A stretch of DNA of 64,000 bases from Acidimicrobiia bacterium (GTDB lineage: Bacteria; Actinomycetota; Acidimicrobiia; Acidimicrobiales; CATQHL01), in the NCBI GenBank assembly GCA_009840735.1, contig VXNF01000058.1, positions 53,774-117,773 on the forward strand, written 5' to 3'. Under the pieces are notes generated by a model. That model did no database searches and was not told the origin of the DNA. It saw only the letters and a list, made by a program, of their open reading frames with translations. Shown in pieces: positions 22,346 to 32,001 of the stretch (the stretch's first letter is position 1; each line of letters begins with the position of its first letter). The translations under genes were made by a program, and so were the position numbers.

Positions 22346-22957
22346 ATGGAGACGCGGGACCGGATACTCGAGGCGGCGCTCGTGTCCTTCGGCGGGCGCG
22401 GCTACGACGCCGTGTCGCTGGACTCCATCGCTGGGGACATCGGCATTCGCAAGCAGACCGTCCTGTACTACTTCGGCTCTAAGGACGCCCTCATGGAGGC
22501 GGTTATCGATCGCACGGTGGCCGATCTGGCCGAGGCGCTGCTGGCGGCCACCGAGACCGGGACGCCGGTGGCCGCCGGGGAGGCTGAGCCGCCCGACGTC
22601 TGGGCCGGCGTGGAGGCGATCGTGCGAGCGGTGTTCCGGTTCGCCGTCCGCCGCCCGGAAATGCTGGGGCTCCTGCGCGAGGTCACGCGGCTGGGCACTC
22701 CGTGGATGGACCGCGTCCGCGCCGGGTTCGAGCCGCTGGTGGAGCGCGCCTGTGCCTACCTCGAGGCGGGCATGAACTCCGGTGCCATCCGCCGCTGCGA
22801 TCCCCGACTGCTGCTGGTCTCCACCTACTCCACGGTGATGGGCGTCGCCACCGAGGCGGAGGTGCTGCGCACCGTCGGCCTTGAGCCCACCCTGCGCGAC
22901 ACCGCAATCCGCCGCCGAGAGCTCCTCCGCTTCCTCCGCTCAGCCCTCATCGGCTGA
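22346..22957 (+). CDS. TetR-family transcriptional regulator
   Basis: A 203-aa repressor. The N-terminal helix-turn-helix (ILEAALVSFGGRGYDAVSL through GIRKQTVLYYFGSKDALM) is typical of TetR; the remaining all-helical domain binds an unknown ligand, by analogy a fatty acid or acyl-CoA given the target operon. It diverges from the acyl reductase operon across two matching palindromes. The ATG is eight bases after a TAGGCT box and has no Shine-Dalgarno, so the transcript is probably leaderless. Confidence 0.88.
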   Translation: METRDRILEAALVSFGGRGYDAVSLDSIAGDIGIRKQTVLYYFGSKDALMEAVIDRTVADLAEALLAATETGTPVAAGEAEPPDVWAGVEAIVRAVFRFAVRRPEMLGLLREVTRLGTPWMDRVRAGFEPLVERACAYLEAGMNSGAIRRCDPRLLLVSTYSTVMGVATEAEVLRTVGLEPTLRDTAIRRRELLRFLRSALIG

Positions 22958-23013
22958 CTCTCGCGGCAAAGCAGGTCTCGTAGGAGATGGTCGTCGAGGA
23001 CCGCCCGGCTCAC
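22958..23013 (-). pseudogene. remnant of a PIN-like toxin start
   Basis: A GTG at 23013 overlaps the upstream small gene's stop as GTGA and encodes SRAVLDDHLLRDLLCRES, after which the frame runs antisense into tetR and loses sense. The AVLDDHL start closely matches MILDDHL of the PIN-like gene at 16587-17000. It looks like the 5' stub of a second toxin whose body was lost when the tetR side was joined. Confidence 0.4.
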
Positions 23014-23210
23014 GCCGTGGCGAGCTCGGGATCGTCGGTCAGCGACCCGACGCAGGCGGCGTGGTCCTCACGACTGAGCAGTTCGTCGAGCAACCGACCC
23101 CCCTCGCCCTGGGGCACAGTCAGGGCGCCGAGGACTCCTGATAGCATGACCCAACCGGTGCCAGCGACCCCACATCCCACAAGACCGCGCAGCGCCTGAC
23201 GATGGGGCAC
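23010..23210 (-). CDS. small hypothetical protein, possible antitoxin
   Basis: A 66-aa reading frame from a GTG at 23210 with GAGGG upstream. The first 30 residues are hydrophobic and Gly-rich; the rest is polar (GGRLLDELLSRED...). Its stop is coupled by GTGA to the truncated LDDHL-type frame, the arrangement expected of an antitoxin-toxin pair. I recognise no family. It slightly overlaps the annotated start of the divergent glycosyltransferase, so one of the two starts may be wrong. Confidence 0.35.
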   Translation of the reverse strand: MPHRQALRGLVGCGVAGTGWVMLSGVLGALTVPQGEGGRLLDELLSREDHAACVGSLTDDPELATA

Positions 23211-23996
23211 GACTCACCCTCAGAGCCAACTGGCTGCGTGCGCCTGTCGGTCAGCGTGCGCCTGTCGGTCGTGGTGCCGGCCTTCGAGGAGGCCGCTGTC
23301 ATCGGCGAGACTCTGGCGGCGCTGCGGGAGGGCCTCGCCGGTGTGGTGCCAGCGGATGCCCTCGAGCTGATCGTCGTGGACGACGGGTCCGGGGACTCGA
23401 CCGTCGAGACTGCCCGCGCCGCCGGCGCCGACCGGGTCATCTCGCTGGGCGAGAATGCCGGGAAAGGCGCCGCAGTGCGCGCGGGGGTGCTGGCGGCGGT
23501 CGGTGAGGCGGTGGTGTTCACCGACGCCGACCTGCAGTATCCGCCGGATCGGATCGCCGCGGTGCTGGCCCGCCTCGACGGCGGGGTGGGAGCGGTGGTC
23601 GCGCGGCGGTGCCGGACTGAGGAGGTGCCGCTGCGCCGACTCGGCACCCGCGCCGTGTCGTGGCTGGCGAGGAGGCTGGTGCTGGGCGCCGTCGCCGGCA
23701 GCGACGACCTCGGCGCCGACACGCAGTGCGGGCTCAAGGCGTTCCGCCGCGACGTGGCGCAGGAAGTCTTCGGCCGCTGCCGGGTGGACCGCTTCGGTTT
23801 CGACGTGGAGGTGCTGCTGCTGCTCACGCTGCTGCGGGTCGCGACGGCCGTCGAGGTCGTGGCGCCCGCCGCGGGGACCCGTCGATCCACGGTGCGGGTG
23901 GTGCGCGACGGCGCCGGGATCCTTAGGGACCTGTTGCGTATCCGTCGCTGGTTGCGGCGGGGGGACTATGGCGTCGCCGCCAGCTCCGATGCCTGA
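23202..23996 (+). CDS. family 2 glycosyltransferase, DPM1-like
   Basis: A 264-aa GT-A fold transferase without membrane helices. DDGSGDST, NAGKGAAVRAG, FTDADLQYPP (metal-binding DxD) and DTQCGLKAFRRD match dolichyl/polyprenyl-phosphate mannose synthases and relatives. With manB next, it may transfer mannose from GDP-mannose to polyprenyl phosphate. The start is unsure: a perfect 15-base direct repeat with an 18-base period (23238-23252, 23256-23270) encodes VRLSV twice just before the first strand, so GTG at 23238 or 23256 is possible. Confidence 0.8.
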   Translation: MGHDSPSEPTGCVRLSVSVRLSVVVPAFEEAAVIGETLAALREGLAGVVPADALELIVVDDGSGDSTVETARAAGADRVISLGENAGKGAAVRAGVLAAVGEAVVFTDADLQYPPDRIAAVLARLDGGVGAVVARRCRTEEVPLRRLGTRAVSWLARRLVLGAVAGSDDLGADTQCGLKAFRRDVAQEVFGRCRVDRFGFDVEVLLLLTLLRVATAVEVVAPAAGTRRSTVRVVRDGAGILRDLLRIRRWLRRGDYGVAASSDA

Positions 23997-25392
23997 GCTG
24001 GTCACGACGACCGCCGGCCCAGCGGAGGCCCCGGAGGCTCGCCTCGCGGCCATCGTTCGTGCCAACGACATCAGAGGCCGGGTTCCCGAACAGTTCGACA
24101 CGGCGCTGGCGCGGCGCCTCGGCGGAGCGTTCGCCGCCTTCTTCCGCGAGGACGATCCCGGCACCACCGAGCTGATCGTCGGGCGCGACATGCGGCTGTC
24201 GGGCGCCCAGCTGGCCGAGGCGTTCTGCGCCGGGGCGCGCTCAGCTGGCCTGGACGTGGTGGACTTGGGGCTGGCCTCCACCGACATGCTCTACTTCGCT
24301 TCGGGCTGCTTCGGCGCCCCCGGCGTGGTGTTCACCGCCTCGCACAATCCCGCCGACGACAACGGGATCAAGGCCTGCCGGGCTGGCGCGCGCCCCCTCA
24401 GCGGCGATAGGGGGCTCGCCCGGGTGCGCGAGCTGGCGCTGGCGGCGCCGCCGAAGCTGCTCCCGAGCGAGGGCGGGCATCGCCGAGTCGACTTGTTGGA
24501 CGCTTTCGCCGACCATGTGCGGTCGTTCGTGGCGGCGGCGCGCTTGGCGCCGCTGCGGGTGGTGGCCGACGTGGCCAACGGCATGGGCGCCCTCGTCGTG
24601 CCGGCCGTCTTCGCGGGGCTGCCTCCGGCGCTGGAGCTGCTCTACGAGGAGTTGGACGGCAGCTTTCCGAACCATCCCCCCGATCCGCTGCAGGGGGCCA
24701 ACCTGGCGGACCTGCGCGAGCGGGTGCGTGAGGTCGGCACCGATGTGGGTCTGGCGTTCGACGGCGACGCCGACCGGGTGTTCTTCGTGGACGAGACGGC
24801 GCGGCCTCTGTCGGGCTCGGTCGTGGCCGCGCTGCTGGCGACCGCGGTGCTGCGCCGTCGTCCTGGGGCGCTCATTCTGTACAACGCGGCCTGCTCCCGG
24901 GTGGTCCCCGAGGCGGTGGCCGAGGCCGGCGGCCGGTCGCTGCGCACCCGCGTCGGCCATTCGCTCATCAAGCAGCAGATGGCAGAGACCGGCGCGGCCT
25001 TCGCCGGCGAGCACTCGGGGCACTACTACTTCGCCGAGAACCACAACTCCGACTCGGGAGTGCTGGCGGCGGTGGCCCTGCTGGAGGAGGTGTCGCGCGC
25101 CGGGGTGCCGCTCAGCGAGCTGCGCCGCCCGTACGACCGCTACGCCGCCTCCGGCGAGGTGAATTTCACCGTCGACGACCCCGCGGCGGTCACCGAGGCG
25201 CTGGCGCAGCGCTACCGCCGCCATCGCCAGGATCGCCTCGACGGCCTCACGGTGGACTGCGGCGACTGGTGGTTCAACCTGCGCCCCTCCAACACCGAGC
25301 CTCTGCTGCGCCTCAACCTCGAGGCCGCCACCCCCGCCGACTGTGACCGCTACCTGGCCAGCCTGCGCGCCAAGATCCAGTCCTGCAGCTGA
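23968..25392 (+). CDS. manB: phosphomannomutase/phosphoglucomutase
   Basis: Interconverts mannose 6- and 1-phosphate (or the glucose pair); 474 aa. The phosphoserine loop TASHNP (near residue 115), metal loop DGDADR, substrate loop GEHSGHYYF and phosphate-binding RPSNTEP cover all four domains. The ATG at 23968 is preceded by a G-rich ribosome binding site and overlaps the glycosyltransferase by 29 bases; a second ATG at 23989 is possible. In related genomes this gene runs straight into Trm112 and PGI/PMI; here a restriction-modification gene intervenes. Confidence 0.92.
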   Translation: MASPPAPMPELVTTTAGPAEAPEARLAAIVRANDIRGRVPEQFDTALARRLGGAFAAFFREDDPGTTELIVGRDMRLSGAQLAEAFCAGARSAGLDVVDLGLASTDMLYFASGCFGAPGVVFTASHNPADDNGIKACRAGARPLSGDRGLARVRELALAAPPKLLPSEGGHRRVDLLDAFADHVRSFVAAARLAPLRVVADVANGMGALVVPAVFAGLPPALELLYEELDGSFPNHPPDPLQGANLADLRERVREVGTDVGLAFDGDADRVFFVDETARPLSGSVVAALLATAVLRRRPGALILYNAACSRVVPEAVAEAGGRSLRTRVGHSLIKQQMAETGAAFAGEHSGHYYFAENHNSDSGVLAAVALLEEVSRAGVPLSELRRPYDRYAASGEVNFTVDDPAAVTEALAQRYRRHRQDRLDGLTVDCGDWWFNLRPSNTEPLLRLNLEAATPADCDRYLASLRAKIQSCS

Positions 25393-25435
25393 TCCCCGGC
25401 GGTGTCTCAGGTCCGGTCTACATTCGGGCGCGAGC

Positions 25436-28400
25436 ATGACCGACCACTTCACGCCCGAGCACCTGGCCTTGGCCCGCGAGGTGCTCGACGCGGGCAGCAG
25501 TGAGGGCAACGTAGAGGTCGCGCTGGTCGCCCTGTTGAAGGCCCTGGGGGTCGGCGACGTGCAGGTTCGCCGCACGCAGGATGGCGTCCAGCCGGACCTT
25601 CTGTGCCGCTCAGCCCGACTGCTGTTCGAGGTGAAGCGGCCTTCGCTGGCCGATGATCCGCATCGGCCACGAACCGGTGGTCAAGGTGACGAGTCGGCTT
25701 ACGAGCAGATCGAGAGATACGTCCGGGCGATCCAAGGGGCCGAGCGAGGCCCGCTCTGGTCGAATGGCGAGTCCGAATCTCCTTGGCTGACGGTACTGAC
25801 CGACGGGAAGCACTGGCACGCATGGTTGTGGCCGTCTCATGGGGGTAGCAGTGAGCCGTTCTCGGCGTCCAGACGTCTGGAGGCCGAACAGTCGCACGAA
25901 CTCGTGGCCTGGCTGCTCCGAGTCGTCGACCGAGGTGGTGCCAAGCCGCCAGTGCCGACCGACCCCTACAGGACGGTGTTCGAGCCGTATCTCATCCGGC
26001 TCCGGCTGATCGCCGAGATGAGTGCCCGCGAGGCCGGTGTCGCCGCGGTGCGGGCACGGCAGACCCAGCGGTCGCTCTGGTACAACATGCTCGAGGGCTC
26101 CGGCATGGTCCCCACCGAGGCCGAGGCAGCGGACCTCTTCGTCCGTCACACCTTCCTCGTAGCGGTCGCCCGAGCGGTGGTGCTCACCCTTGACGGGGGC
26201 GCCCGGACTCCGATCAGGCCAGGCGAGGCCCGTCGAACCGACGTCCGCGATGTCCTCGGTGATGGATTCGTCTCGTGGGCGACCCTCACCGACCGGGGCC
26301 GACGATGGGCCGAGGATCTCTTCGATGCCGCCGACGGCTTCGATTGGCGGGCGCAGCCCCGCGACGTGTTGCGCCAGATGTACGAGTCGGTGATCGAGGC
26401 CGGCCATCGCAAGTCCTTCGGCGAGTACTACACGCCGGACTGGCTGGCCGAAATGGTCGCCGAACGGGTCTGCGACCCCGACTGGTGTGAGGCCGCGGTC
26501 GCCCGGGCGCGCCGAGCCGAGGACTCGCTCAGAGGGGTCGGCGTGCTGGATCCCGCCTGCGGGTCGGGAACCTTCCTGTTCCACGCGGCCCGGCGGATCT
26601 GCGACGCGGCGACCGCCTGGACCCCGCAGCAACAGGCCGACATAGCGGCGCGGCTCGTTCACGGCATCGACATCCACCCCGTCGCCGTGGAGATCGCCCG
26701 GGCCACGCTCCTGCGAGCCCTCCCGGCGACACCCTCGGAGGGCATCGACGGTCTACGCGTCTATCGGGGCGACGGCTTGGCCACCCCGGCGCCCGAGGAC
26801 GCCGGCGGGATGCAACGCGCCCTGGGAATGTTCGCATTCGTGACGCCGAAAGGCGCTCGCGTGGAGGTGCCGGTCGCGTTCGCCCGACGCCCGGGTTTGG
26901 CGCAACGATTGCGCCATCTGGTGGGGGCCTGTGAGCGCCGCGAGCCACTTCCGGCGCACCTCCTCGAAGGGCTCGACGCGACCTCCGCCGCGGCCACCGA
27001 ACGGGCTCACCGGCGATTGTCGGAGGTGATCGCCGAGGAGGGAAACGGCGTCTGGACATGGTTCATGGGGAACCACATGGCCACGACGCTGCTTGTGGAT
27101 AACAAGGTGGACAGGATCGTGGCCAATCCTCCGTGGGTCAGGATGTCGGAGATTCACGTGGCGGAACGGAGAGCGGCCCTCGATGGGTTGATTCGCGACG
27201 CGGGGCTCTACGCGGGCGGCACCTCGCGCTCACCGGCGGCGGTCAGCGGTGGATTTGATGTCGCTGCCTTGTTCGTGACCCGCGGCGAGGAGCTGTACCT
27301 TGCCGACGGAAACGGCGAGGGTGCGGTCGGCCGGGCCGCAGGTTGGGTGCTGAACCGGGCCTCGCTCACCGCCGACAACTGGATTCGATTCCGCGAACGT
27401 CGGGCCGATGCCGCGACCGTCGACCTATCGTTAGTGAGGGCGGCGCCGTTCTCTGGGGCGCACGCGGCTGTGTGGTTCACCGGTGACGCAGGGGACGGGA
27501 CCGAGATGGTCCTCGCCACGAAACCGGAGCTTCCGGTGAGCGCGTCTGACCGCTGGGATGATGTTCGGACGAGACTGCACGAGGTCGCCGCTGAATCCAC
27601 CGGCGCAACGGAGCCATCGGGGTACGTGTATGAGGCGGGCGTTGCAAAAGCACGGGCGGGGGCCAACCTGCGTCCGCACTGCCTGGTAGTCATTGGGGAG
27701 GCAGAGCTTGCGCGGGCGGGGCGTGTGCGGATCACCACGCGGGCGTCCAAGCAGAAGCCGTGGCGGAACGCGGGCACCCTGAGCGGCGACGTGCCTGAAC
27801 AGTGGCGTCATGACGCCGTCTTCTCCCAGAATGTCCTGGTCGGCTGCCTCACGCGGGATCGCGCTCAGTGCATCGTCCCGATAGCCGAGACAGGCGAATT
27901 CGACCCCGACCCCGGCGGAGCGTTCTGGGAGGAGGCGCAGGCTCGCTACTCGGACTTCGCCGGACGCGGCAGCACAACCCCCACCAGGCTGACCGGAATG
28001 CTGGACTACCAGGGGCGGCTGACGGCGCAGCTGACTGAGGCGGATAGTGCCGCATGGACCGTCGTCTACAACAAGTCCGGTTCGTACCTGCGCGCGGCGT
28101 GTCAGCGAGGCCCGCTCATCGTGAACGACGCCTGCTATTGGATGAGCGTGTCGACGGCGGCGGAGGCCGCCTACCTCGTGGCGGTTCTGAACGCCGAGGC
28201 GCTGCAGCCGGCCTACCAGGCAACGCGCCGCTCCGACAGGGACTTCCACACCCACTTCTGGCATGACGTGCCGATCCCTCTCTACGACGACAGCAGCGGC
28301 CTGCACAGTCAGCTCGCCTGGCTGAGCCGCCGGATCGAGGCAGCAGCCAGCGCCGTCCGTGATCGGCCGCAGCTCGCAGGCGCCGGGCAGATCAAGGTGT

Positions 28401-28492
28401 GCGCAGCGATCCGCGCCGAACTGCGCCGCGGGGGCCTGAGCGGGTGCCTCGACGAGCTCGTGGGAGAACTGCTGCCGCACCACACGACGTAG
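25436..28492 (+). CDS. single-chain restriction-modification enzyme (type IIG-like)
   Basis: A 1018-aa protein. The N-terminus holds a probable PD-(D/E)xK nuclease (PDLL near residue 53, FEVK at 64-67). A helical linker precedes a gamma-class N6-adenine methyltransferase: GEYYTP (motif X, about 330), DPACGSGTF (motif I, about 370), GIDIHPVAVEIA, and catalytic NPPW (about 563). The C-terminal 400 residues would be the target recognition part, ending in HDVPIPLYDD, typical of TaqI/Eco57I-like specificity domains. One polypeptide would both methylate and cut. It stands alone inside a mannose-metabolism cluster, which suggests acquisition by transfer. A methylase-only role cannot be excluded. Confidence 0.82.
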   Translation: MTDHFTPEHLALAREVLDAGSSEGNVEVALVALLKALGVGDVQVRRTQDGVQPDLLCRSARLLFEVKRPSLADDPHRPRTGGQGDESAYEQIERYVRAIQGAERGPLWSNGESESPWLTVLTDGKHWHAWLWPSHGGSSEPFSASRRLEAEQSHELVAWLLRVVDRGGAKPPVPTDPYRTVFEPYLIRLRLIAEMSAREAGVAAVRARQTQRSLWYNMLEGSGMVPTEAEAADLFVRHTFLVAVARAVVLTLDGGARTPIRPGEARRTDVRDVLGDGFVSWATLTDRGRRWAEDLFDAADGFDWRAQPRDVLRQMYESVIEAGHRKSFGEYYTPDWLAEMVAERVCDPDWCEAAVARARRAEDSLRGVGVLDPACGSGTFLFHAARRICDAATAWTPQQQADIAARLVHGIDIHPVAVEIARATLLRALPATPSEGIDGLRVYRGDGLATPAPEDAGGMQRALGMFAFVTPKGARVEVPVAFARRPGLAQRLRHLVGACERREPLPAHLLEGLDATSAAATERAHRRLSEVIAEEGNGVWTWFMGNHMATTLLVDNKVDRIVANPPWVRMSEIHVAERRAALDGLIRDAGLYAGGTSRSPAAVSGGFDVAALFVTRGEELYLADGNGEGAVGRAAGWVLNRASLTADNWIRFRERRADAATVDLSLVRAAPFSGAHAAVWFTGDAGDGTEMVLATKPELPVSASDRWDDVRTRLHEVAAESTGATEPSGYVYEAGVAKARAGANLRPHCLVVIGEAELARAGRVRITTRASKQKPWRNAGTLSGDVPEQWRHDAVFSQNVLVGCLTRDRAQCIVPIAETGEFDPDPGGAFWEEAQARYSDFAGRGSTTPTRLTGMLDYQGRLTAQLTEADSAAWTVVYNKSGSYLRAACQRGPLIVNDACYWMSVSTAAEAAYLVAVLNAEALQPAYQATRRSDRDFHTHFWHDVPIPLYDDSSGLHSQLAWLSRRIEAAASAVRDRPQLAGAGQIKVCAAIRAELRRGGLSGCLDELVGELLPHHTT

Positions 28493-28545
28493 GCTGAGTC
28501 GTCTTGGCCGGGGCCGCCCGGCCGGCGCGCAGAGCTGGAGCGACA

Positions 28546-28779
28546 GTGCTCGATCACCGACTCGTGGAAATCTTGGCCTGTCCCGAGGACAAGGGGCCCT
28601 TGCTGTACTTCGAGGCCGACGAGTTCCTGTACAACCCGCGGCTGCGGCGGCGCTACGAGATCGACGACGGAATTCCCATCATGCTCATCGACGAGGCCAC
28701 CACGCTGGACCCTGGCGAGCACGACGAGATAATGCAGCGGGCGACCGAGGCGGGGATCGAGGAGAACTTCGCGCCGTGA
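28546..28779 (+). CDS. Trm112 family protein
   Basis: A 77-aa protein of the Trm112/YcaR type, with LVEILACPEDKGPLLYF, YNPRLRRRYEIDDGIP and IMLIDEA. The fold is a zinc-ribbon-like module that in other systems stabilises methyltransferases; only one cysteine remains here, as in actinobacterial members. The GTG at 28546 has GGAG upstream; a TTG at 28504 is less likely. Its stop overlaps the isomerase start (GTGA). In actinobacteria it is regularly found between manB and PGI/PMI genes. Confidence 0.85.
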   Translation: MLDHRLVEILACPEDKGPLLYFEADEFLYNPRLRRRYEIDDGIPIMLIDEATTLDPGEHDEIMQRATEAGIEENFAP

Positions 28780-29834
28780 CCTCTGTGGCACCGCTTGACA
28801 CGCTCGGCATGTTCGCCGCCACGGCGTCAATGCCCGAGCAGATCGCCGCGGGCGTGGACGCGGTGGCCGAGGCTGCCGCCGCGGATCGAATCCCCGAGCC
28901 CGACGCCATCACCAGCGTTTTGGTGCTGGGCATGGGCGGCAGCGGACTCGTGGGGGACTTCCTGGCGGTGACCGCCGGGCCGTTCATGTCGCTGCCCGTG
29001 GTGGTCGTCAAGAACTACGTGCCCCCCAGCTACGTGGACCGCCGCACACTGGTGCTGGCCGTGTCGTTCTCCGGTGACACCGAGGAGACGCTGTCGGCGG
29101 CAGCCGTAGCCGCCGAGCGCGGCGGGCAGATGGTCGCGGTCTGCACGGGCGGACGCCTAGCGGGGTTGGCCGAAACCTGGGGCGCGCCGGTGCTGGCGGT
29201 CGATCCCGCCATCTGCATGCCGCGGGCGGCCTTCGCCGCCATGGCCGCGCCGGTGCTGGTGCTGCTGGAGGACCTGGGGTTCTTCCCCGGCGCCAGCGAG
29301 TGGCTGGCCAGGGCGGCCGAGCAGCTGCGCCACCGCCGCCGCCAACTCAGCGAGGATCCCAACCCTGCGCTGCGGCTGGCCCGAGAGATCGCCGGCACCA
29401 TTCCCGTGGTGTACGGGCCGGGCGGGATCGGCGAGGTCGCCGCCCGGCGCTGGAAGGCGCAGTTCAACGAGAACGCCAAGACGCCCGCCTTCAGCGCGGC
29501 GCTGCCGGAGATGACCCACAATGAGATCGCCGGCTGGGGCAGCCTCGAGGAGCTGACCGCGAGGTCCTTCAGCGCCGTTCAGCTCCGCCACGACTTCGAG
29601 CCTCCGCAGGTGGCGGCCAGTTTCGCTTTCCTCGACGAGCACCTCAGCGATTCGGTGCGAGAGGTCTACGAGGTGCGCGCCGGCGGCGACGGGCCGGTCG
29701 CACAGATCATGGACCTGATGCTGTTCGGCGACTACGTGTCGCTGCACCTCGCCGCGCTCGGCGGGGTGGATCCGGGCCCGATCCCCGCCATCGCCGAGCT
29801 CAAGGCGGCCCTGAGCGGACCAGGGGGAGCGTGA
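28776..29834 (+). CDS. bifunctional phosphoglucose/phosphomannose isomerase
   Basis: A 352-aa two-SIS-domain isomerase interconverting fructose 6-phosphate with glucose or mannose 6-phosphate. [10 protein letters not shown] and [10 protein letters not shown] bind the sugar phosphate in the first domain, and [11 protein letters not shown] contains the catalytic Glu/His typical of the bifunctional family. Together with manB it supplies mannose 1-phosphate for GDP-mannose and glycan synthesis. The GTG start overlaps Trm112, and the stop overlaps ahcY (GTGA). Confidence 0.9.
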   Translation: MTSVAPLDTLGMFAATASMPEQIAAGVDAVAEAAAADRIPEPDAITSVLVLGMGGSGLVGDFLAVTAGPFMSLPVVVVKNYVPPSYVDRRTLVLAVSFSGDTEETLSAAAVAAERGGQMVAVCTGGRLAGLAETWGAPVLAVDPAICMPRAAFAAMAAPVLVLLEDLGFFPGASEWLARAAEQLRHRRRQLSEDPNPALRLAREIAGTIPVVYGPGGIGEVAARRWKAQFNENAKTPAFSAALPEMTHNEIAGWGSLEELTARSFSAVQLRHDFEPPQVAASFAFLDEHLSDSVREVYEVRAGGDGPVAQIMDLMLFGDYVSLHLAALGGVDPGPIPAIAELKAALSGPGGA

Positions 29835-31291
29835 GACCCGTCGGCGGCGACTTCGCGGTCGCCGACCTGTCGCTGGCGCCGTTCGGGCGCAAAGAGATCC
29901 AGCTCGCGCTCCACGAGATGCCCGGTCTGATGGCGCTGCGGGCCCGCCACAGTGACCGCAAGCCCCTGGCCGGCGCCCGCATCGCCGGTTCGCTGCACAT
30001 GACCGTTCAGACTGCCGTGCTGATCGAGACGCTGTGCGAACTCGGCGCCGAGGTGCGCTGGGCGTCGTGCAACATCTTCTCGACCCAGGACCACGCTGCC
30101 GCAGCCGTGGCGGTGGGCCCGACCGGAAGCGTCAGCGAACCCGCCGGCGTGCCGGTGTTCGCCTGGAAGGGCGAGACGCTGGAGGAGTACTGGCGTTGCA
30201 CCGAGCAGGTGCTGCGCTGGCCCGACGGCGAAGGCCCGACGCTGATCCTCGACGACGGCGGCGACGCCACGCTGCTGCTGCACGAGGGCCTCGCCGCCGA
30301 GCAGGCCGGCACCGTGCCCGAAGCGACCCCCGACGCCAGCGAGGAGCAGCGGGTGGTGCTCGCCGCGCTGCGCCGAGTCTTGGCGGAGGATCCCCGGGCG
30401 TGGCAGAAGGCCACCGCAGGCGTGCGGGGCGTCAGCGAGGAGACCACCACCGGGGTGCATCGCCTGTACCGGATGCAGCGGGAAGGAAGCTTGCTGTTCC
30501 CGGCCATCAACGTGAACGATTCGGTCACCAAGTCCAAGTTCGACAATCTCTACGGCTGCCGGCACTCGCTCATCGACGGCCTCAAGCGGGCCACCGACGT
30601 GATGCTGGGCGGCAAGCTGGCGGTCGTCTGCGGCTTCGGCGACGTGGGCAAGGGCTGCGCTGCGGCCCTCGCGGGTCAGGGGGCGCGGGTGGTCGTTACT
30701 GAGGTCGACCCCATCTGCGCCCTGCAGGCCGCCATGGAGGGGTATCAGGTGGTCCGTCTCGAGGACGTGATGGCCAGCGCCGACATCTTCGTGACCGCCA
30801 CCGGCTGCCGCGACGTGATCACCGCAGAGCACATGGGCCGGATGAAGCACCAGGCGATCGTCGGCAACATCGGTCACTTCGACAACGAGGTGGACGTGGC
30901 CGGGCTGGGGCGGCTGTCCGACGTGCGACGCGTGCGCGTCAAGGAGCAGGTGGACGAGTACGTGTTCCCCGACGGCCACTCGGTGATCCTGCTGTCGGAG
31001 GGGCGGCTGCTGAACCTCGGCAACGCCACCGGGCACCCCAGCTTCGTGATGTCCTTCAGCTTTACCAACCAGGTGCTGGCGCAGCTGGAGCTGCACGCCA
31101 ACGCCGAGGCGTACCGGGACGATTCCGGGAGACCGCAGGTGGCGACGCTTCCCAAACACCTTGACGAGGAGGTCGCCAGGCTGCACCTCGACTCCTTGGG
31201 CATCAGGCTGAGCCGCCTCTCCGACGTCCAGGCCGAATACCTCGATGTGCCAGCCGGTGGCCCCTACAAGCCCGACCATTACCGGTACTAG
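29831..31291 (+). CDS. ahcY: adenosylhomocysteinase
   Basis: NAD-dependent hydrolase splitting S-adenosylhomocysteine into homocysteine and adenosine, keeping methyltransferases active; 486 aa, the long actinobacterial form. Substrate residues lie in [15 protein letters not shown], the NAD loop is [16 protein letters not shown], and [19 protein letters not shown] and the C-terminal KPDHYRY are conserved. The GTG start overlaps the isomerase stop. Its presence in the manB cluster matches actinobacterial synteny. Confidence 0.95.
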   Translation: MRPVGGDFAVADLSLAPFGRKEIQLALHEMPGLMALRARHSDRKPLAGARIAGSLHMTVQTAVLIETLCELGAEVRWASCNIFSTQDHAAAAVAVGPTGSVSEPAGVPVFAWKGETLEEYWRCTEQVLRWPDGEGPTLILDDGGDATLLLHEGLAAEQAGTVPEATPDASEEQRVVLAALRRVLAEDPRAWQKATAGVRGVSEETTTGVHRLYRMQREGSLLFPAINVNDSVTKSKFDNLYGCRHSLIDGLKRATDVMLGGKLAVVCGFGDVGKGCAAALAGQGARVVVTEVDPICALQAAMEGYQVVRLEDVMASADIFVTATGCRDVITAEHMGRMKHQAIVGNIGHFDNEVDVAGLGRLSDVRRVRVKEQVDEYVFPDGHSVILLSEGRLLNLGNATGHPSFVMSFSFTNQVLAQLELHANAEAYRDDSGRPQVATLPKHLDEEVARLHLDSLGIRLSRLSDVQAEYLDVPAGGPYKPDHYRY

Positions 31292-31338
31292 CGGCGGCAT
31301 ACCCCCGTCGCCTCGAGAACTGCGAGGAGACCAGCAGC

Positions 31339-32001
31339 ATGATCAGACTCACCGCCGATGACGGCCACGACCTCGACGCCTACGAGGCCGGCCCCGCCGA
31401 GGCCGCCGCCGGCATCGTCGTCATCCAGGAGATCTTCGGCGTGAACGCCCACATCCGCGACGTCGCCGACCGCTACGCGGCCCTGGGCTACCGGGCGGTC
31501 GCCCCCGCGCTGTTCGACCGGCTCGAGCGGGGGGTGGAGCTCGGCTACAGCGACGAGACCGTGACCCGGGGCAGGGCCATGCGCGGCACCATCGACTGGG
31601 ACGACACGGTGCGCGACGTGGCCGCCGCGGTCGACTGCCTGGCGCCCAACGGGCCCGTCGGCGTCGTGGGCTACTGCTACGGCGGCAGCTTGGCCTGGCT
31701 GGCCGCCAACTCTCTGCCGGTAGCGGCGGCCGTGGGCTACTACGGCGGTCAGATCATCCAGTTTCTCGACCGCGCCCCGCGGGCGCCGGTGCTGCTGCAC
31801 TTCGGCGAGGTGGACTACATGATCCCCCTCAGCGACGTGGAGCGGGTCAGCGAGGCGCACCCCGCGGTGCCGGTCCACGTCTACGACGGCGCCGACCACG
31901 GCTTCAACTGCGACGCGCGCGACTCCTACCACCCCGAAGCCGCCGCCCTGGCCCAACAGCGCACGCTGGACTTCCTTGCCTCCCACGGCGTGCGTCCCTA
32001 A
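31339..32001 (+). CDS. dienelactone hydrolase family protein
   Basis: A 220-aa alpha/beta hydrolase. The nucleophile Cys sits in GYCYGG (near residue 113), Asp in GEVDYMIP and His in GADHGFNC, the Cys-Asp-His triad of dienelactone hydrolases. EIFGVNAHIRDVADRYA is the family's N-terminal signature. The ATG follows GAGGAG. It immediately precedes an aldolase-like gene, and the pair could process ring-cleavage products of aromatic or hydroxy-acid degradation; the true substrate is unknown. Confidence 0.88.
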   Translation: MIRLTADDGHDLDAYEAGPAEAAAGIVVIQEIFGVNAHIRDVADRYAALGYRAVAPALFDRLERGVELGYSDETVTRGRAMRGTIDWDDTVRDVAAAVDCLAPNGPVGVVGYCYGGSLAWLAANSLPVAAAVGYYGGQIIQFLDRAPRAPVLLHFGEVDYMIPLSDVERVSEAHPAVPVHVYDGADHGFNCDARDSYHPEAAALAQQRTLDFLASHGVRP

